This document shows, piece after piece, positions 62,018 to 64,000 of a stretch of 64,000 nucleotides of DNA; the first letter of the stretch is position 1, and the number at the start of each line of letters is the position of its first letter. The notes beneath the pieces are model-generated. The model was not told the DNA's origin. It saw only the letters and a list, made by a program, of their open reading frames with translations, and did not search any database. This stretch comes from Metridium senile (Eukaryota > Cnidaria > Anthozoa > Actiniaria > Metridiidae). Location of the stretch: contig OX459105.1 of the NCBI GenBank assembly GCA_949775045.1, forward strand, positions 10,035,398 through 10,099,397, in the 5' to 3' direction. A program made the translations under genes and the position numbers.

Positions 62018-62950
62018 AGGTTTTTGTTATTTTATAATGCAAAATATTGTTTTACCTCAGGGCTAGATAGACGAGTAAAAATATCGCTGGATATTTTTAC
62101 TCGATCCAGTCCTACTCCTGCGATATTTTTACTCGTCTATGACTAGTTGGATAATAAATAGGCTTATAGCCGAACATTCGAGGTATGTAACTAATTTATT
62201 TCACACTTGATAAGGTTTTCTCACAAAAAGACAATGATTTTATTCCTATTCTAACAAAGACACATGATTTGAGTTAAAATAAAAAAACGGCTTGCGAAAT
62301 CCCACTCATTAGATGTCTACTGGGAGTCGTATATGAATAGAAAATGCTGCTCGGTGAATTTTTAAATCGAAAGCTTATTGATAGAACGCAATTGAAGGAG
62401 GTTATATGCTATCTTTGTTTTCATTCCTTAATTAAAAGACTAAAATACTCAAACCATTGAAACTAATGAATATAAGGTGGAATGCATGCTGTTGATTATT
62501 TTTCTCACTAGAATACAACAGTTTTTCCTTGATTGAAGTTTGTCTATTGACAATTTAAACTGGAAAAAGATATCAATAATCTGTTCATAATTGAATGTAC
62601 TTTGTCAATGAATTCCCACAAGGAAATACTAAACAATCTCTTTTCAATTCTATTAGAAGAATGCTAAGGAACTTAAATGCTAGCGAACTTGATAACGTAA
62701 AACGAGTTTTTGTTGTTAACTTTCCATCGGTTGATTAGTAGTAAAAGCGCGGATACAGCAATGCAGAGGTTCTCAGTTCTCTGATGTTTTTGGGGAGGGT
62801 AATATCTTTACAAGGAATTATGAATTTAAGGGTTATAACTAGATATAGACCCGGCTTTATATCTAGATATAACCCTTGAATTGGTATAACAAGGGTTTAT
62901 ATCCGAGATGCATGTGAATAACAAAGAAAACCGTGTCAAGTGTGAAATAA
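62018..62950. other. Gene-free stretch with hairpins
   Basis: A hairpin at 62068-62147 (TAGACGAGTAAAAATATCGC / GCGATATTTTTACTCGTCTA) and another at 62827-62881 (AGGGTTATAACTAGATATAG and inverse). No gene seen. Confidence 0.55.
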
Positions 62951-62956
62951 TCCCTA

Positions 62957-63035
62957 GCTGTTTCTCAGCTTTCCCCTCCACACATGCATGAAACGTGAAC
63001 TGTTTAATTATAGTACTCCGGTGTGATTGATATGA
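62957..63035 (+). repeat. Direct repeat unit, copy 1 (second at 63932-64000)
   Basis: CCCCTCCACACATGCATGAA and TAGTACTCCGGTGTGATT occur here and at the window's right end, 975 bp later. Confidence 0.85.
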
Positions 63036-63559
63036 TTATGAGACAATTTTCGATCCTTATTAAACAAATTAAGCTATGAAATAGATATCTAAAGTATGAT
63101 TTTTTTTATTTGTGATGATTGATAGAATACCAAGCTTTCGTTAGATTTAAAGAATCATCTACTTTTAGTAGTGTTGAACACTCTATTTTATACATTTTAC
63201 GGAGAAAAAACCGATAGCCTCGTTTCATGTACAGCTAAAAGCGGCTACAGATAGCATTTAAAAATGCTATTGTTTGGCCACTTCCCCTTCTATGATTTCA
63301 TATGATTTTTGATGTGTTGTAGAGGAAGGTTTTCTAATGGAAAAAAGACTGAGAGAAAAGAGCAGTAAACATAGATAATAAATAGTAAAAATAGCAGTAA
63401 ACATAGATAATAATTGATTGATTTAATAATTTATTCTTTAGTTTTAAGTTTCAATTCAATATAACTACTTAAAATTCTTCGTCTATAAACCTGTTGTCCG
63501 TCTTAACTCCTTAATTGAAATTTTGTTTTTGACATGAAAAGTTAGCGTTTTTTATGTGT

Positions 63560-64000
63560 TTTGTAAACATCACGCAAGATAGCGACGTTTCAAGGTTAAT
63601 GGGTGTAATTTTTAGTTTTTCCCGTTTCAAGTATATTTTTCAATGCTTTTCTGTGACATAAAGAAAGTGGAGGAATGAAACACGTGACCATATCCTGCAA
63701 AGGGCCTATTATTGAACTTATCTATAAGGTCTTATTGGCCTGATTAATATTGTAATATTATTTGGGCCAATTTTATGCGAACAGCTTATCTCATGCACTC
63801 TAATGAATAGCCTCAATAATTTATATTTATGAAGAACAAAGAAAATCAGGGAGGAGGGAGAAATGGTCGAAAAGTTAGAGAGGAGGGAGAAAAATGGTAT
63901 AAAATTTGGGAGGAAGGGTATTTTAATATAATGTCTGTTTCTCTCCCCTCCACACATGCATGAAACATGAATTACTTAATTCTAGTACTCCGGTGTGATT
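63560..64000 (+). repeat. Dispersed repeat copy 2 joined to the direct repeat unit
   Basis: 63560-63930 matches 60110-60485. It runs directly into 63932-64000, which matches 62957-63030. The window ends inside this repeat, so the pattern probably continues beyond it. Confidence 0.88.

Overview
The window looks like nuclear DNA of a cnidarian, most likely an anthozoan (sea anemone or coral). It is AT-rich, has spliced genes with GT/AG introns, and carries a TPR-CHAT gene of the kind expanded in anthozoans. Jockey/CR1/RTE-like LINE debris, tRNA-derived SINEs and a very high density of short foldback (MITE-like) elements fill most of the rest. The assignment rests on recognised protein families and recalled repeat motifs, not on a database search, so the species is not determined.

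Layout. 1-1.2 kb: 3' part of a MULE-transposase-like reading frame that is open to the left edge. 2.3-11.1 kb: a complete six-exon TMEM59 gene on the + strand (314 aa), with a CLEAR-like E-box just upstream of its ATG and introns packed with foldback elements and a 53-bp minisatellite. 11-19 kb: intergenic mosaic of MITE families. 19.4-20.7 kb: a serine-rich ORF with an IkB-type DSGxxS motif behind a CRE/AP-1 cluster, followed by fragmented coding-like frames. 23.7-29.1 kb: tandem repeats, including a ~157-bp satellite; two MITE insertions there can be dated against intact neighbouring units. 30-34.6 kb: large foldbacks and a dead Tc1/mariner-type transposase. 34.9-37.7 kb (minus): an intact large exon of a TPR-CHAT protease. 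38-47.5 kb: a 40-bp array carrying E-boxes, nested dead LINEs and more repeats. 47.5-49.3 kb: GGAA and GAT/GAC microsatellites. 50.4-53.3 kb (minus): a decayed tandem duplicate of the TPR-CHAT gene. 53.6-54.3 kb: a frameshifted C2H2 zinc-finger ORF of transposon type. 54.4-64 kb: LINE 3' end, repeat clusters and TIR elements.

Gene relations. The only apparently functional genes are TMEM59 (endosomal/Golgi membrane glycoprotein linked to autophagy), the TPR-CHAT exon (predicted clan CD cysteine protease) and possibly the DSG-motif ORF. Nothing suggests that they form one pathway. The strongest candidates for new biology are the TPR-CHAT pair with its E-box array, the last TMEM59 exon held between two copies of one MITE, and the cluster of palindromic TAATCGGATTA sites near 54-55 kb.
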